This document shows positions 22,936 to 35,782 of a stretch of 64,000 nucleotides of DNA, one piece after another. The position numbers and the translations under genes are program-made. Within the stretch, counting starts at the first letter, position 1, and every line of letters starts with the position of its first letter. Under the pieces are notes generated by a model, which ran no database searches, was not told where the DNA came from, and worked only from the letters and a program-made list of their open reading frames with translations. Source of the DNA: Ottelia alismoides (taxonomy: Eukaryota; Streptophyta; Magnoliopsida; Alismatales; Hydrocharitaceae); NCBI GenBank assembly GCA_037367405.1, contig JAZKJV010005749.1, positions 434,001 to 498,000 on the forward strand, in the 5' to 3' direction.

Positions 22936-24782
22936 GTAGGGATGTGGACCTGGCTGGAAATGCTGCTACGGCTGGTGGGAAAACTGGGGTTGCTGTTGTG
23001 ACTGCTGGCTGAACTGTCCACCCTGAGTTGGAGGCTGTTGCTGGGATGAGGCACCTCCAATCAACCACTTGAATCTGGGATGATCTCGACGGATCTCGGG
23101 CTATTGTCGGTCGTACCAAATCCCATTGACTTCCATCAACAACTCCTGCTCGTAGGGGGATGGAGGAAGAACTGCCAGTGGCTGAGTGTCCTGAGATGGC
23201 AGTGACTGAGAATACTGGTGCTGCAGCTGCTGGTATGGCTCCGATTGGATGTGGTGAACCTGACGAAGCGCAGTGGGGTGTTGGGAAGAGCTGTTGCTAG
23301 GTTCATCCTGTGATATTAGACGGGGCTGAGAAGCCGTCTGTGCCTCTTGTAGACACATGATCTGGGTCTTTAGGTCACTCAAAGTATGTTCTAACTGATC
23401 GATCTGAGTCATGCCCTGGCACTTCTTCTTCTCGATGATCTCGATGCGGTCCATCTTCTCACTGATGATGCCCATATCAGCGGTCAACGACTCTCCCTGT
23501 GTTGTGGCTGCTGAAGAAGAAGTAGAAAGACCTGCATCAACCCGTGATATCTTGTGATAGGTCATGACCTGGGGTGAAGGCTTCCCTTGAGTATAGAGCC
23601 GGGTTTGGGACATCGCTGTATAGTTCTCGGCCATCTCCTCATAAATGGCCCAGACCTGGTCTTCATATTTGGCAAAATAGGAGCCCCCACAAGAAGCATT
23701 CACAAGCCCCTGCAGCTCCGGTGTCAGCCCACAAAAGAAGCTCTGTACTAGATTGGGATTGGAGATGTCGTGATGTGGACATTGACCAATAAGCTCACAG
23801 AATCGATCCCACACCTCAAGGAATTGCTCGTTGTGGATCATGGAGAAGTTGCTGATCAGATCTCGCGCTACATTTGTCCGCCCGAGTGGATAGTACTTGT
23901 TCAAGTACTCGGTCCGAAGATGCTCCCACAAAGTGACATATCTTCCCTAATGCTTCAGCCAGTAGGTTGCTCTGTTTACTAGGGAGAAAGAGAATGCCAT
24001 CATCTTGATGGTGTCCTCGTCCACGAATCTATCATGGACAGTATTGCAGATCATCTCGAATTCTAGTAAGTGAAGATGTGGCTCCCCGGTGGAAGGTCCA
24101 TGGAACTTGGGAAAGAGCAGAATGGTATGAGGAGGGAGCTCAAAATCTCTTAGAATCGTTGGAAGCTAAATCCAATGGTGTGTAAGAGTTGCACCAGGGT
24201 TGTGCAACTCTCTCACCGGTCTAGCTGGTCGGACTGGCTCCTGTGGCTCCTCTGGCTATCCTCCATCTCCTCCTCCAAACTTTGGTATCCCCCCACCGTC
24301 TGCTTGGTTCGGCTCTCCTCGGTCATCTCACATCTATGCCATCTCTCTGCGCATCTCTGTCATGAAGGCTACCTGGTCTCTAATATGCCTCTGCATCTTC
24401 TCCAGGGAGGCTAACATCGTGTTATTGATGGTGCTCTGATCTAGAACATATGTGGTACTTTGGGTTGTCCATCGGTGTGCTCTTCACTGCTGGCTATCTC
24501 TTGGGTCTCTACAAAGGAAAAAGACCCAAACTTAGGTGTTGTCAAATGAATAAATATATGTGCTGGTCTCTGGTCATGCACCTCAGGACTAGAAGAAGGG
24601 CGGTCGAGGGGGAAGAGGGTGGAATCAAACTCAGGTTCGGAGAGAGGTTCTAGGCTCTCCTGAACCTGTATAGATGAGTGGAGCGGAGTGCTCAAAAGCA
24701 TTGCAACCAAACGCTTCCTAAGGTACCTCCGGCCCATCATCGTGATCTGGATGAAAGGCGGATGGGATCTGGAAACAAACAA
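22936..24782 (-). pseudogene. G3 gag, degenerate and interrupted
   Basis: Capsid precursor. The amino part is 24782-24441. A frameshifted middle (about 24440-23935) carries the usual helices and the patch PHTILLFPKFHG followed by FSFSLVNRATYW. The core is 23931-23101, with YYPLGRTNVARDLISNF, EVWDRFCELIGQCP and LVNASCGGSYF, matching the G1 gag landmarks. A coiled segment follows (MDRIEIIEKKK to LSDLKTQI). The tail is Q/P-rich (to 22936) with no zinc knuckle. A TAG at 23101-23103 splits core from tail. The G2 LTR starts right after the tail at 22935. Confidence 0.88.
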
Positions 24783-26120
24783 GATTGGCAGTCAAACTCC
24801 TAATTCATCTACGCAACGTGGAGCTGATGATCATGAAGGTTCGATCGTTTATCTTATCAGTTTTATTTAGATGATAATTCAGTCTTGCAAAGTGATTAAG
24901 CAAGCTGGTAGGAACCCGATGCTCTCAAGAGACTGGCCCAATCCCAAAGCTAGATCTTTCCCAGCCAGTACAAGTTACAGACCGTTTACCGGCTACCCGA
25001 TCAACTCGCTCTATTGCTGGAGACCAGAGCGATCCTCAGTGGAGAACGACTAACCTCAAGACCAGTAGTCTAATGAGAGTTCAGGTGGGGCTCTAGCCTA
25101 GTGTGAAGGTCACTCTCTCACGCAAGAAAACCAAACAATGAGGGGGTAACTCTCCCAAGACAAATTTTAGGTAAGGTGACGTTTAGGATCAAGTTTATTT
25201 AGTAGTCCCATTTTTATGGTTGTCACTTTTTATTGTATTTTTCAATAAGCAAGAAAATGCCTAAGAATTTTTCGATCTCCTGATTATTTTAAGTCCAAAA
25301 ATAAGAGGGAGAAGTCGAACAAGCCGATGTACGATCAAACACTATGATGCATGCAAAGTAAGAGATGTGTACCTGTCGCCAGTACTCTACATGCAGGGTG
25401 ATTCACACATAAATTCAAAGACTGAATTGAAACTAATCTAAATGATGTAAGAAGAAATCAACCTTAGATGAGCAATTTCTATGATCATAAAGAATGGTAG
25501 TTAACTGGTTAGAGAGAGAGGTTGGGGTCCTGTCTTTGATGCCGATCGGTGTCCACCACAACGGATCCGGTACATGATGTATACAACATCTAGTAGCACG
25601 TGACCTCTTAAGCGACCAAGTTAACTTTTTATTAATGATTTTTATTAGGGTCCAATTATGAACTATAGGTACAGGAAAAATATTAGGGATTGGGCCTTAA
25701 TTAATTACATCACAATCAAAGAGATTCCTAAACTATGGGACAAATTCTTCGAGAATCAAAGAAAATAAAAGGCGAAGAAAATCAAAACCGATGAAAATCG
25801 CGGTGAGGTCCGCCGAGCACACCGGTGCTTGGCGAAACAGACCCCGATATAAGCAAAGTCTAGAAAGTCTAAGTGTACCTGTGTTATTACAATAATAAAT
25901 GAATGCTGAAAGATAAACTAATGGACTGCTACTCTATAAGCTACAACTAATTCTGCTCCTGCTCCTGCTTCTCCTTGGGTATGGGTATCCTCCAAGGCAT
26001 CCTCGGGGGTTCTTCACACAAAAAGTGAAACAAAAACTGGTCAGAGAGTAGTTATAACAAATGGAGCTAAAAATAAATAGAAATAAAAAGAAGAAGGCTG
26101 AAAAGCGACTACTAAGCCAT
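24783..26120 (-). other. G3 untranslated leader
   Basis: No gene seen. It holds the conserved leader box at 25141-25163 (minus strand TTGTCTTGGGAGAGTTACC then CCC), followed by TCATTGTTTGG, and the patch at about 25320-25360 with AAGCCGATG...GATGCATGC on the plus strand. Both recur in G1, G5 and G6. Confidence 0.65.
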
Positions 26121-26140
26121 GCTCCCCGACAACGGTGCCA
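26121..26140 (-). promoter_or_regulatory. G3 primer-binding site (tRNA-Asp type)
   Basis: Minus strand TGGCACCGTTGTCGGGGAGC, followed by ATGGCTTAGTAGTC, the same continuation as in G5 (ACGGCTTAGTAGTCC). The LTR end is at 26144. Confidence 0.85.
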
Positions 26141-28609
26141 TTCTGATGACCCACCAAGGCGACTCGTGTTAAGTAATATCTACGGGTCATTGTGACCCGA
26201 ATCACGAGGCGTGATCAATCAAGAAAAAAATCAAGACCACACAACGAAGTAAATCAATCAAGGCACAAAATCAAACAGATAAATCGATAAAAATGATGTC
26301 AGCGATCTCCACTATTTATTTAACCTGGTATAGCGACCAGGGTCGAACACAAGGAGCACGAGTAAAATCTATGAAGTAGTCTGTATTCAGATTAGAAAAT
26401 GCATATTTTTATTGTATTACTTTTTCAAAATATTTTTTTATATATATTCTAATTAGAAAACAAATAAGAAAGCACGGCTACCAACTAGTTTCAACAATTT
26501 TGTTATCAGTAAAAATGCTCAAAAATAGGAAATAAAATTAATTTATGTTTATATGCATGTATTTTTGACAATTTTATGGTATTTTTCTGATTTTTGTACG
26601 ATTTTATAAAAATAAAAGAATATCAAACAAGAGAACAATGTAGCGGCTGGACCAAAAGGCAAATTTAAAATATTAAAATTATTCCAAATGTCCTTATATA
26701 ATTTTTATGATAAATTAAATAAAAAGATCTAACTATAGCAACTGAAATCTTATTTTTTTTTATTTTTTTAGGATTTTTAATGATTTTTATAATATTTTTA
26801 ATCTTTTGGGATTTTAGGTGGTTTTATAAAATATAATGCCATAAAAATTAAATAGGAATTAAAACACACAAACACAAATAAACAAAATTTTTTATAGAAT
26901 TTCTAGAACATTTTTTTGAATTTTTATGTATTTTATAAAAAAGACAAGACACTTTTTAGGGGTTTTTGATTTTAATAAAATATGAAATAAAATTAAATTA
27001 AGTTACAAAAATTACCATAAATATTACACGTTAGCAGGAGCTAACTATAATGTTGTGGTATTTTTGGAGTTGATTTTAATAATTATTTGATTAAAAATAA
27101 CACACATAGTAGGTAGGGACCTAGATGCAATTATCCCAAAGTTACATGCCAATCAATAACACAATAAAAAGCGTAGGGGCTCAAATTGCAAAAATCTCAA
27201 ATCAACATGCGTGATACACGTGACACGGGCTCAGAGGGGCATTAGTGCAATTCTCAAAAAGTTTTTACTCAAAGCATAACATTGATAAAGCTCATGGATA
27301 TAACATGCAAATAGCCCACAACTCACATGTACATGCACATGTCTGAGGTTCGGAGGTACTTGAACGCAAATACTGAAAACCTGGGGTCCGAATTGCAAAA
27401 TAGTTCAACTGCTACTTATTTTACAGTACTAAATGACAAAACATAAACTAACAAGGATGAAAAGGAAGTATACCCCTTGGGGCACCTGCTGGGCACGTGA
27501 GGGCTCGGACGACTCTGATGCGTCCCTGCAAGAGATCTGATGGATCTAACACAATCGGGGACGTGCGCTTGAGATGATCTGCTACAATACAGATCTGACA
27601 ATACTCAAAAGGTCATGGACGTGCGGTACAGATCTACCCCAGGTGCTGATCAGACCATTACGAACTAGGCGTGGATGAACGACCCTGATCAAACCTAGAG
27701 GAGGAACGTCGAATCAACGACGGAAGAGGATCCTGGAAGAACTGGCCAGTGCCGAACTTCAACAGAGCGAGGAGGGATATCCAGCGCTCTGATGAAGGTA
27801 CGGATGGGCTCATCACAATCGTGGATGCACTCCACGTCTAGTGGTGACCTCCGATGAAGAAGCCAACGGTCGGATGTACGAATGGGGAAGCTCTCGCCTG
27901 TAGCTGCTCCACCTGAGTAGGAGGGTGTCCAGATGGTGCTCCTCTCATGCACAGATGCCTACAAAGGGTAGAAGGACTCGAGGCGAAGCTTCGGTCCATG
28001 TTATTGGGATTGGAAATGAAAGAAGTAGCGGGGGTGAAGATCAGTCTTCGGCTAAGGAGATAGAGGGAGGTCCTTGCCCTAATCTCGACCCGAAGGTCGA
28101 GGCTAAGGATGAACAGGTTGCGGGAAAAGGTAAAGGGCGATGTGGCACGTCGATCTGAATTGATGGGATGCGATATCGGGGCTCCGACCGGCTGGTCAGA
28201 GCAAATGAACTAGCGGTGGAGCTGAATGAGAAGAATGAATCAAACACGCGAAATGACGTGAGGTGGTAGATACCTGAGGTTCTAGATGAACTCTGGAGCT
28301 TTAGGCAAAGATGGGAGGGGAGGTTATGACCTCGACCAAGCTGTGGAAGGCCAGGAGGCTAATCGCGGCGACGCTCGCCGACCACAAAGCTGAGTAACGT
28401 CAATACACCACCAAACTCCAATCCGAAGGGTCCCTTTGGAAGTTGTCACTCAACCTGAGGTGGCTAGGGCTAGAAGAGGGGCGAGGCACGAGCTGCCATG
28501 CAAGGAGGCGGAACCAAAGCTTTTATTGCTAACTCTAAGGTCCAGAAAGATAGGCGTGGTGCACAAAGTCCTAGAGTGATTCATATCGATAGAAGGACCC
28601 ATGAGAATA

Positions 28610-28620
28610 TCATATATACA
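28610..28620 (-). promoter_or_regulatory. G3 LTR TATA box and upstream W-box pair
   Basis: Minus strand GTATATATGA. About 115 bp upstream (28732-28747) is an inverted pair GTTGACC / TTG / TTCAAC. The same arrangement is found upstream of TATA in G5 and G6. Confidence 0.5.
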
Positions 28621-29325
28621 AGGAATCTTGGGCTCAGATCTTGAGGAAAGAGGGGTTTGGAATCAAGCAGAAGAAATTAGATAATATGCTCTAGCGATGT
28701 AAATTCGACCCGACCCGAGCTGGAAGGGGGCGTTGAACAAGGTCAACAGAGCCTTTAGGACCAATCAGAAATTTCAAATTCCCAAAATATTTACAAATTC
28801 AATAAAAATTAGTAAATGACTTTAAAATAAGTATATAAAATGGAAAATAATTATTATTTTTAAGCTATTTTTCTATGACTTTTTAATTATTTTTATGAAA
28901 AATAAATTAGTCTCTAGACAGTATAATGTATTATATACATGTATAATATACCTACGTATTTTGTATAATTGATTTTATTTTGTTATTTTTACACAAATAA
29001 CAATACCCCTATTTTGTATATCATTTATTTACAATATATTTTTATGAGTATAAAGTAATTTTTATTTTATTTTTATTATTTATTTACAAGTATCTAATAA
29101 ATATGGTATTTTATACAAGACATAGAGGATTTTATTTATTTTTCTTTTTGTTTTATTTTTGGAACTATATACAAGGAGGTAAAAAGAATTCTTTATTTTT
29201 ATTTTATTTTGTCAAAAATAATTATTTATAGATACAGGTAATATGTACAGTATAGAGTAGGCCCTCTCTCTCTCTATTTATTTTGTTTGGCAATCAGGTC
29301 ATGGTTTGACCTTCTCTTGGGGTTC

Positions 29326-29733
29326 GGGTCACTCTGTATTTATTCTAAATACCTCCTTCCTTTTTCTTTTCCTTTATTCTTTTATTTTTGCACAAATACA
29401 TGTTAATTATGAAATATTAACATATGCATGCAAAATGCTAACTTTTGTATTTACACCTATTTACATGATGATTTGCCAAGATAAATAGCTAAAATAAAAG
29501 AATAAAGAGTGAGAATCAGAGATTCATCATGGGTCACTCTGTGTTTAACAAAATACATCGTTCTTTTTCTTTCTCCTTTATTCTCTTATTTTTGCAAAAT
29601 CCATGCTAAATTTGCATTATTAACAAAGGCACGCAAATTATTATGTTATTGAATTTACAGGTATGCAAGTGATGTTTTGCCAAGAAGAAGAGCTAAAATA
29701 AAAGGATAAAGAGTCAAAATAATGGATTCGTCA
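29326..29733 (-). repeat. tandem duplication of the first 204 bp of the G3 LTR
   Basis: Copy 1 is 29733-29530, copy 2 is 29529-29326. Both begin with the LTR start (TGACGAATC and TGATGAATC) and end with ACAGAGTGACCC. Each contains its own inverted-repeat pair CTTTATTCTTTTATTTT / AAAATAAAAGAATAAAG (some changes in copy 1). The copies have diverged substantially, so the duplication is old. Confidence 0.8.
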
Positions 29734-31456
29734 CCCCATGTACTTTACCTTTGCTAGTCCCTTAGCAAACACTTATTTGAAAAAGAAGTGAAAATCTAAA
29801 AGGAAAGAAAAAAATCAAGGTTGATTATTAAACTTATCTTCATTAAATTGGAGTATGGAGCTCAGTCAGACCTTTGTATTATTATTTTGTCAGATCCTTA
29901 TTAGAAAATAGGTCTAAGACTCAACAGCCTCTAAGTTCCACTATTCTATGGTCAAGACTCCTCAATAAACCAGGTAAGAACAAGTCTACATACGCAAACT
30001 CTAATGACTACACATATTTCCTTGTACTGTGTAAGTGATATGTAGTTCCCCATCTTAGAAATGACAAAGAAACAACCTCCCTCAACAAGGTAACTCTAAT
30101 CCCCCAATCTAGCAGCTCTTTCCCAGAGGAGCGGGGTATTCCCTTCTAAGTTCAAGTTCAATCAGCTCAAGAAGAGAGCGAAGAAGAGAATGGATCGTGA
30201 CCAGTGTAGCCATATATCCCTTGGAGCACAGACAGTGTAGCTAAGTCTCCAGCTGCAAGCTTCCATGAGATGAGAAGGTATACATAAGCTTTGCTTATTC
30301 ACTATATACACTCCATCAAACATTTTATTTTCAATCAGGCTGGTGTCCCCTTTTTGGAGTTTTTCATATTTTTGCACATTTTTTTGATGTGCATATATAA
30401 ACATATTTACATGGTGTAACATGTGCATAAGGAGTTTTTCTTCTTGAGCCAGTAGACTATCCCTCTTCTGAAGCATTATTGCAACCCACTGACTCCTGTC
30501 TTTAGACCTCAATGCTACTAGACCCAGTTGAGGTGCACATCCCTCCCTAGAGGAAGACGAGAGGTTCCGCATAGAAGTACCTCCCTCATATGCTACCCCC
30601 AAGACAAAGAATTCTGCATCCTCACCACCTCATCCGTGTTGAGCTACGTGTAAGGTGCATGTCCAAGTCAAGCCATTATCTCTTAGAGTCATCCGTGCAT
30701 TGTTAATTGTTCCACTTAGGCTCATCAAGATGACATGTGAACATAGCCTAGTGGACTCAAAGAATTAAGTCACTATAGACCTTCAAAGTCTTTACCCCAA
30801 ATCCTATATGGTTCCTCTGAAGTTAGATGGATTAAGATCTTAACCAAGCTCTAATTTTCAATTTAATTCCAGAGTAGTTTAAATGTCAACTATGATTTGG
30901 AAGACTATATAAGAAAATATGTACAAAAACTCTTTTTGTGCAATTTTTCAAAATAAGCAAATTTATATGAAAAATTTTTGAATACAAGGAAGAGAAAGTT
31001 TTGCAAAATATTTACAAGCATTTACAAACAAATTTTGCAAACTTTTATTTTCCAAAACATTTTTCAAAAATTTTATACTATATAAATAATTTTGATACAA
31101 AAATATTTACAAACATTTCACAATCAAAACATTTTTACAAACATTTGTACAAAAATAGTTTTTACAAAAGATAATTACAAACATCTATGTACAAGAAAAA
31201 GTTTAAAATTTGTGATTTTAGTTTTACGAGTTTTAGCCATTTTATTTCATTAACACACTCACATAAAGTACGAACTATGGCCAAAGTATATATAAAATAT
31301 ATACGACATCCCGTATACTTAGCTCGAACGATGTCCTCAGAGTGGTCAAAGAGCGATGAAAGGAAGAAATAACTCATGCTGAGTATTGGGATGTGAAAAG
31401 AAGGCTATACTACAACGACGAATACAAGAATGCAATGAATATAGGTTGGTGATCCT
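29734..31456 (-). other. G3 3' tail with conserved 57-nt box
   Basis: Non-coding tail between the hairpin array and the LTR. It aligns along its length with the G5 tail (43431-45018) and in part with G6. The best-kept part is the box at 30431-30487 (minus: GGGTTGCAATAATGCTTCAG, then a run containing GATAGTCTACTGGCTCAAG). Another shared patch lies at 30121-30240, with TACACTGG-like repeats. The 146-codon frame at 30162-30602 is over this box and has no domain; I regard it as chance. A purine tract abuts the LTR. Confidence 0.7.
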
Positions 31457-31661
31457 CCTATGTTTAGGATCAAGTAATCCTAAGTATAGCAGTCTGTACA
31501 TAAGGGGAAGATCAAGGGTTGGGATGTACAAGGCTTACCTCCCCTATACTTAGGGTAAAATATCCCTAAGTAGAGGCAGCAAAATAGAGGTAAAAAGAAT
31601 CAAATGAATAATCATAAGTCTGGTACCCACTATACTTAGGGTATATCACACCTAAGTATAG
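31457..31661 (-). repeat. G3 stem-loop array
   Basis: Three hairpins read 31661 to 31457 on the minus strand. Arms CTATACTTAGG / CCTAAGTATAG at 31661-31630 are perfect over 11 bp. The second is 31576-31541 with loop core ATATTTTA. The third is 31489-31457 with loop ACTTGAT. A fourth, wider structure is at about 31415-31270, with GAGTTATT and a CATAGTTC partner. The second and third are followed by G-rich runs, as in G5. Confidence 0.85.
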
Positions 31662-31899
31662 CATAATCATAAGATGAAGATGGGATATTAAATTAAAAAG
31701 AATCAATGATATGGACAACTGGATCTATACAACTGCAGAAGAGAAGTGAAAATCAGACATGAGATGCAAATGATGTGAGTCAAAGACCACATCTCATGCA
31801 AAACGAATACAGGCAACATCAACGATTAGCAGATCATGATCAGATATGGCTTCAAGCGTTGACCGTTAAATCAAAAGGCGAATCAAATGACAACTCATA

Positions 31900-32960
31900 T
31901 ATATCAATGCTTCTGTTGTCGTGCACCTTTCAGACCACGTATGGCCCCTTCCATTTGCTTTGTAACATCCCTGGAAATAATCTCAATCTAGCATCAAATC
32001 GCCATACTCTCTGGTTCAGCTCAAACTATTTATGGCTAATATGAGATTCATGCCATGTCTTCACTCTCTCCTTATACTGTACGATACTCGAGAAGGTTGT
32101 ATCTCTCAACACCTCTAGGCTTCCAACTATGCTTTCCTCTGATCTCATATACTCTTGGGATCCAATAATAACTCAGTTACTGCCCATGTTGACTTGTGCT
32201 TGGATGTACACAGGTAAATGGCATGGCTTGCCATAACGAGACGAAAGGGAGATGTACCCAAAGGTGTCTTGACGGAGGTCGATAGGCCCACAAGATCGAG
32301 TCCAAAAGTTGTGACCAATCTTTTTGGTATGGGCAGACAAACCTTCTGCAATATCATCTTGATCTCCCTGTTCGATACTTTAGTAAGACCATTGGTCTGA
32401 GGGTGATAAGAGTGGAAACACGATGTCAATGCTGAACTCGTTAGTAAGGGCCTTTACCTTATCATTGATAAAGTGAGTCCCACGTCAAATATCAATACTC
32501 TAGGTACCCTGAACCGTGAAATGATATTCTTCTCAAAAATCTGTATACAGTCATAGCATATGGAATTCGGGCGGAGATGTCCTCAACCCAACGAATCACA
32601 TAATCCACAGCAAGCAGAATGTATTTGAATCCCTGACTCTTAGGAATGGACCCATGAAATCGATGTCCCATATGTAAAAAACCTCACCGAAGTGAATGGG
32701 CTGCATCGACATCATATCACGCTATCCACAAGTGCCCATCCTCCGACAGTCATTACGCCTCTTCACGAATTCATTAGAATCCTTAAAGATGGAAGGCCAC
32801 CATAGGCCAGATTGGAGCACTTTTTGTGATGTTCTCCTCCCAGAATGATGTCCTCCTGCCTCAAGCTTGTGGCAGTATGTGAGGACGTTGTGGTGATCCT
32901 CCTAAGGAATGCACAGACGCCAGACAATATCCCCTCTCTCATAATAAAGGCTGGGATCCT
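31900..32960 (-). pseudogene. G3 integrase, degenerate
   Basis: Integrase inserts the cDNA into the chromosome. Visible on the minus strand are the zinc-binding His pair (LTYCHKLEAGGHH near 32840-32885), the core start DIDFMGPF near 32650-32672, and the catalytic-core end SYHPQTNGLTKVSNREIK at 32345-32410. The carboxy end has the FPGMLQSKWKGPYVV-type patch at about 31920-31975. No chromodomain follows, as expected for the non-chromoviral branch. Several stops and frameshifts. Confidence 0.85.
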
Positions 32961-32984
32961 CCCAATGGTACGACTTGGCCTTCG

Positions 32985-34206
32985 CTAGGAAGGTCTCAAG
33001 TTGCTGCCTGGGCAACCTTGTGGAACTTTCTTGGCGACAAGATAGTTCACAATGTCGGCGTACCATGGAAGCGAGGTGATAGCAAGGATCGCCTCATCTG
33101 GGAATGTCTCTATAATAGGTGCAATATGATCAGAATCCTCAAGATTCTCTAATTTGGAGAGGTGATTCGCCACCACATTCCTGACACCAGGCTTATCCTT
33201 AATCTCTATGTCATACTCCTGGATTTGAAGGATCCATCTGGTCAATCTGACTTTGGCATCCTTCTTTGCCATGTGGTATCAAATGGCGGTGTGATCTATA
33301 AGTATCGTCACTCGGGATCCAAGAATATATGATCTGAACTTATCCAAAGCAAAGACTACGGCTAGAATCTCCTTATCAGTCACAGTATAATTCCACTGAG
33401 CGGCGCCCAAAGTCCGGCTAGCATAGGGTATGGCATACGATAATCCATCCCTCCTCTGTCCTAGCACAACCCCTATGGCAAAATTAAAAGCATCCATCAC
33501 GATCTCGAATATGAGAGACCAATCGAGTGGCTGAATGACAAGCCTTGACAACTAATCCTTTGAGAGTCTCGAATGACGCTAGACACTTATCATCTATAAT
33601 GAACTCAATGTCTTTCATCAGCAGATCAATGAGTGGTCGGGCAATACGACTAAATCATGAATGAATCTTTAGTAGAAACTGACATGCCCCAGAAAAGACC
33701 ACAACTATTGAAAATTAGACGATGTATTGAGTTTCTTGATGATATCCACCTTGGACGGATCAACCTCCATGCCCCTGTTAGAGATGATATGGCCAAGCAC
33801 CGTCCCTGGAGTCACCATGAAGTGACTCTTCTCCTAAGATAATACAAGATGGACCTCAATACAACACTGAAGTACCCAGTCTAGGCAGTCAAGACAAGCA
33901 TCGACCATCACCGTAGACCGAAAAGTCATCCATGAAGACCTCTAAACAATCACCCACCATGTCCGAAAATATGGAAAGCATGCACCTTTGGAATGTAGCC
34001 GGAGCATTACATAAACCAAAGGGCATTCGTCTAAAAGCATACGTCCCAAACGAACAGGTAAATGCCATTTTCTCCTAGTATTCGTGTGCTATGGCCATCT
34101 TATTGCACCCGGAGTACTCGTCAACGAAACAATAATGACTCTTCCCAGCTAGCCTCTTGATAATCTGATCAATAAATGGTAGTGGGAAATGATCCTCCTT
34201 GGTGGC
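32985..34206 (-). pseudogene. G3 RT and RNase H, degenerate and truncated by G4
   Basis: RT core VFMDDFSVYG at about 33915-33941 (FMDD at 33927-33938). RNase H starts in 33551-33279, where the usual MTDASDFAIG is changed to MDAFNFAIG, so the first catalytic aspartate is lost. Downstream are TDKEILAVVFALDKFRSY and, in 33272-32985, MAKKDAKVRLTRWILQIQEYDIEI and VVANHLSKLE. The RT amino end is missing because G4 inserted at about 34207, after the stretch encoding PLPFIDQI. Confidence 0.9.
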
Positions 34207-35782
34207 CGATGAATCTGCGATTCATCATCTCAATATCTTGATCTTAGCAAAATCCCTGAGTAAAATCCCAAATAAATGTCCATAAAATCAATAAATTAAG
34301 AAAATGACTCTTGTAAATAAATGACACTAATTATTGTATATTAGATTATACAAAATAAATTAACAATAAAAACTACAACATTAAAGGAGTTTTTCACCTA
34401 TAAATAGCCCCAAACTTCAGGTATTTTTAAAAATTTTATTTCAAATACTTTTTGGCTAATTCTATCTCTATCTTGTTCATAAAAATGTATATAAAAGTAC
34501 ATATATATAAACTAAATTCCACATCAAATAAATACTCCTAGATCCCAAAGATAAAAAGCCACAAAGTCCAACTTTCCAGCATAAATTCCCGCTCCATATG
34601 AATTCCAAATTTGCCAAACTCACTTTTAAAGTATAAGTTAGAAAATTATCTATCCAGAGAAAGTGATTTCATTAAAATCGGAGCTCATTTGAAAAATTTT
34701 GGTTTTGGGACCTAGGTGTACTTCGTATATATTATATATATATTTCTTTCTTCATTTTTTTATTTACTCTTCTTAATTACTAAAAATCCAAAAAATCTCT
34801 TTTATGTTTCATTTTATTTCTACTATTTTATTTTATTTTTAGTTTGTAAATATCTTTTATTGAAAATACAAAAAAATCAAATTAGAAAAGTAAAAAATCC
34901 AAGTACATATTGTTTTTTATTGACCTAATTTGTAAATATTCCATTTTGTTTTCTTCTTTATTTTATTCTCTCATTTAAAGTAGACTACTTTTAATTATTT
35001 TATTTTATTTTCCATTCTCTACAATAGCCACCATTCAACTCCATTATTCCACCAAATTTTCTAACTTCTAATTCAATCCCATTATTTTATTAACCTCCCC
35101 TTTACTACTTTAATAACTTCTCTTTTTTTGTTTATATACATCCCATTCTCCTCATTTTTGCTTTTAATACATCTTTATGTGAGGAGAGCCTAGTTCCTAG
35201 AGTTGAATCGGTTGACAGCGAAGCAACCGCGGTCGAGCGACAACAGCCCTCTCTCCGGCGAGATACGTTGGATTTTTGGCCAACATCGCAGCCGCAACCG
35301 TGCGCTGCTCGAGCTCATCGCTCACCGACAATTCGAGCAAAGACCGTGCTTCTCGTGAGCACACCATAGGCGACCTCTTCCACCGTAGGTAATTTTTCCT
35401 TTCATTTTGTAATCATTGTTATTTTGCATTTTTATATCACACCACCACTACACCTTCACTTGTCTACTCCATCATTTACTACCTCCATCATATCATCCCC
35501 TACCACCATATTTTCATTTGATTTATTCCCCATTTAAAGAAAATAAAAAATTTAAAAAAATCAAAATCCCAACACAACAATAAAAAAAAGAAAAAAACAA
35601 GACGCAGCAGCACCGCCAGCACCCTACCACCGTCAGTGCCACCGCACCTCCCACCTGCGCCCCCTACCGCCACCTCTGCCCTGCAAGTGACGTGGCCCCT
35701 CCCTTCCAGCACCGCCCCGACCGTCCACGACCATCTTCTCAAGCAGTAGCCACCACCAGGCCACCAAGCCCGCGTGCCCCTC
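34207..35782 (+). mobile_element. G4 LTR, left part
   Basis: The LTR start is a perfect palindrome GATGAATC / TGC / GATTCATC (34208-34226); the expected first T appears as C at 34207. It replaces the RT reading frame of G3 abruptly. AT-rich outer zone, then TATATAC at 35143-35149 as a possible TATA box, then a GC-rich part from 35180, interrupted by a purine-rich A tract (35535-35600). It stops at 35782 where G5 inserted and resumes at about 48697. Confidence 0.75.

Larger units (their letters stand above)
26144..29733 (-). mobile_element. G3 LTR, shared by two bodies
   Basis: 3590 bp. The minus-strand start at 29733 follows a purine-rich CATGGGG and begins TGACGAATCC; the end is ...GGGTCATCA at 26144. 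It has a duplicated first 204 bp, an AT-rich outer zone, a GC-rich middle (27420-28740) with TATA and W-box pair, an AT-rich U5 and the patch around CTCCTTGTGTTCGACCC (minus, about 26341-26362). Similar in plan and partly in sequence to the G5 LTR. Confidence 0.85.
22936..34206 (-). mobile_element. G3: two partial Ty3/gypsy bodies sharing one LTR
   Basis: On the minus strand the order is RT, RNase H, integrase (34206-31900), 3' tail with hairpin array and conserved box, purine tract, LTR (29733-26144), primer-binding site, leader, gag (24782-22936). A single element cannot have its pol upstream and its gag downstream of the same LTR, so this is the junction of two tandem copies. The left one is cut by the G2 LTR at 22935, the right one by G4 at 34207. 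Coding parts are decayed in both. Confidence 0.85.

Noticed and set aside
30162..30602. 146-codon frame over the G3 3' tail box
   Set aside because: Homologous boxes in G5 and G6 do not keep the frame; conservation is at base level.
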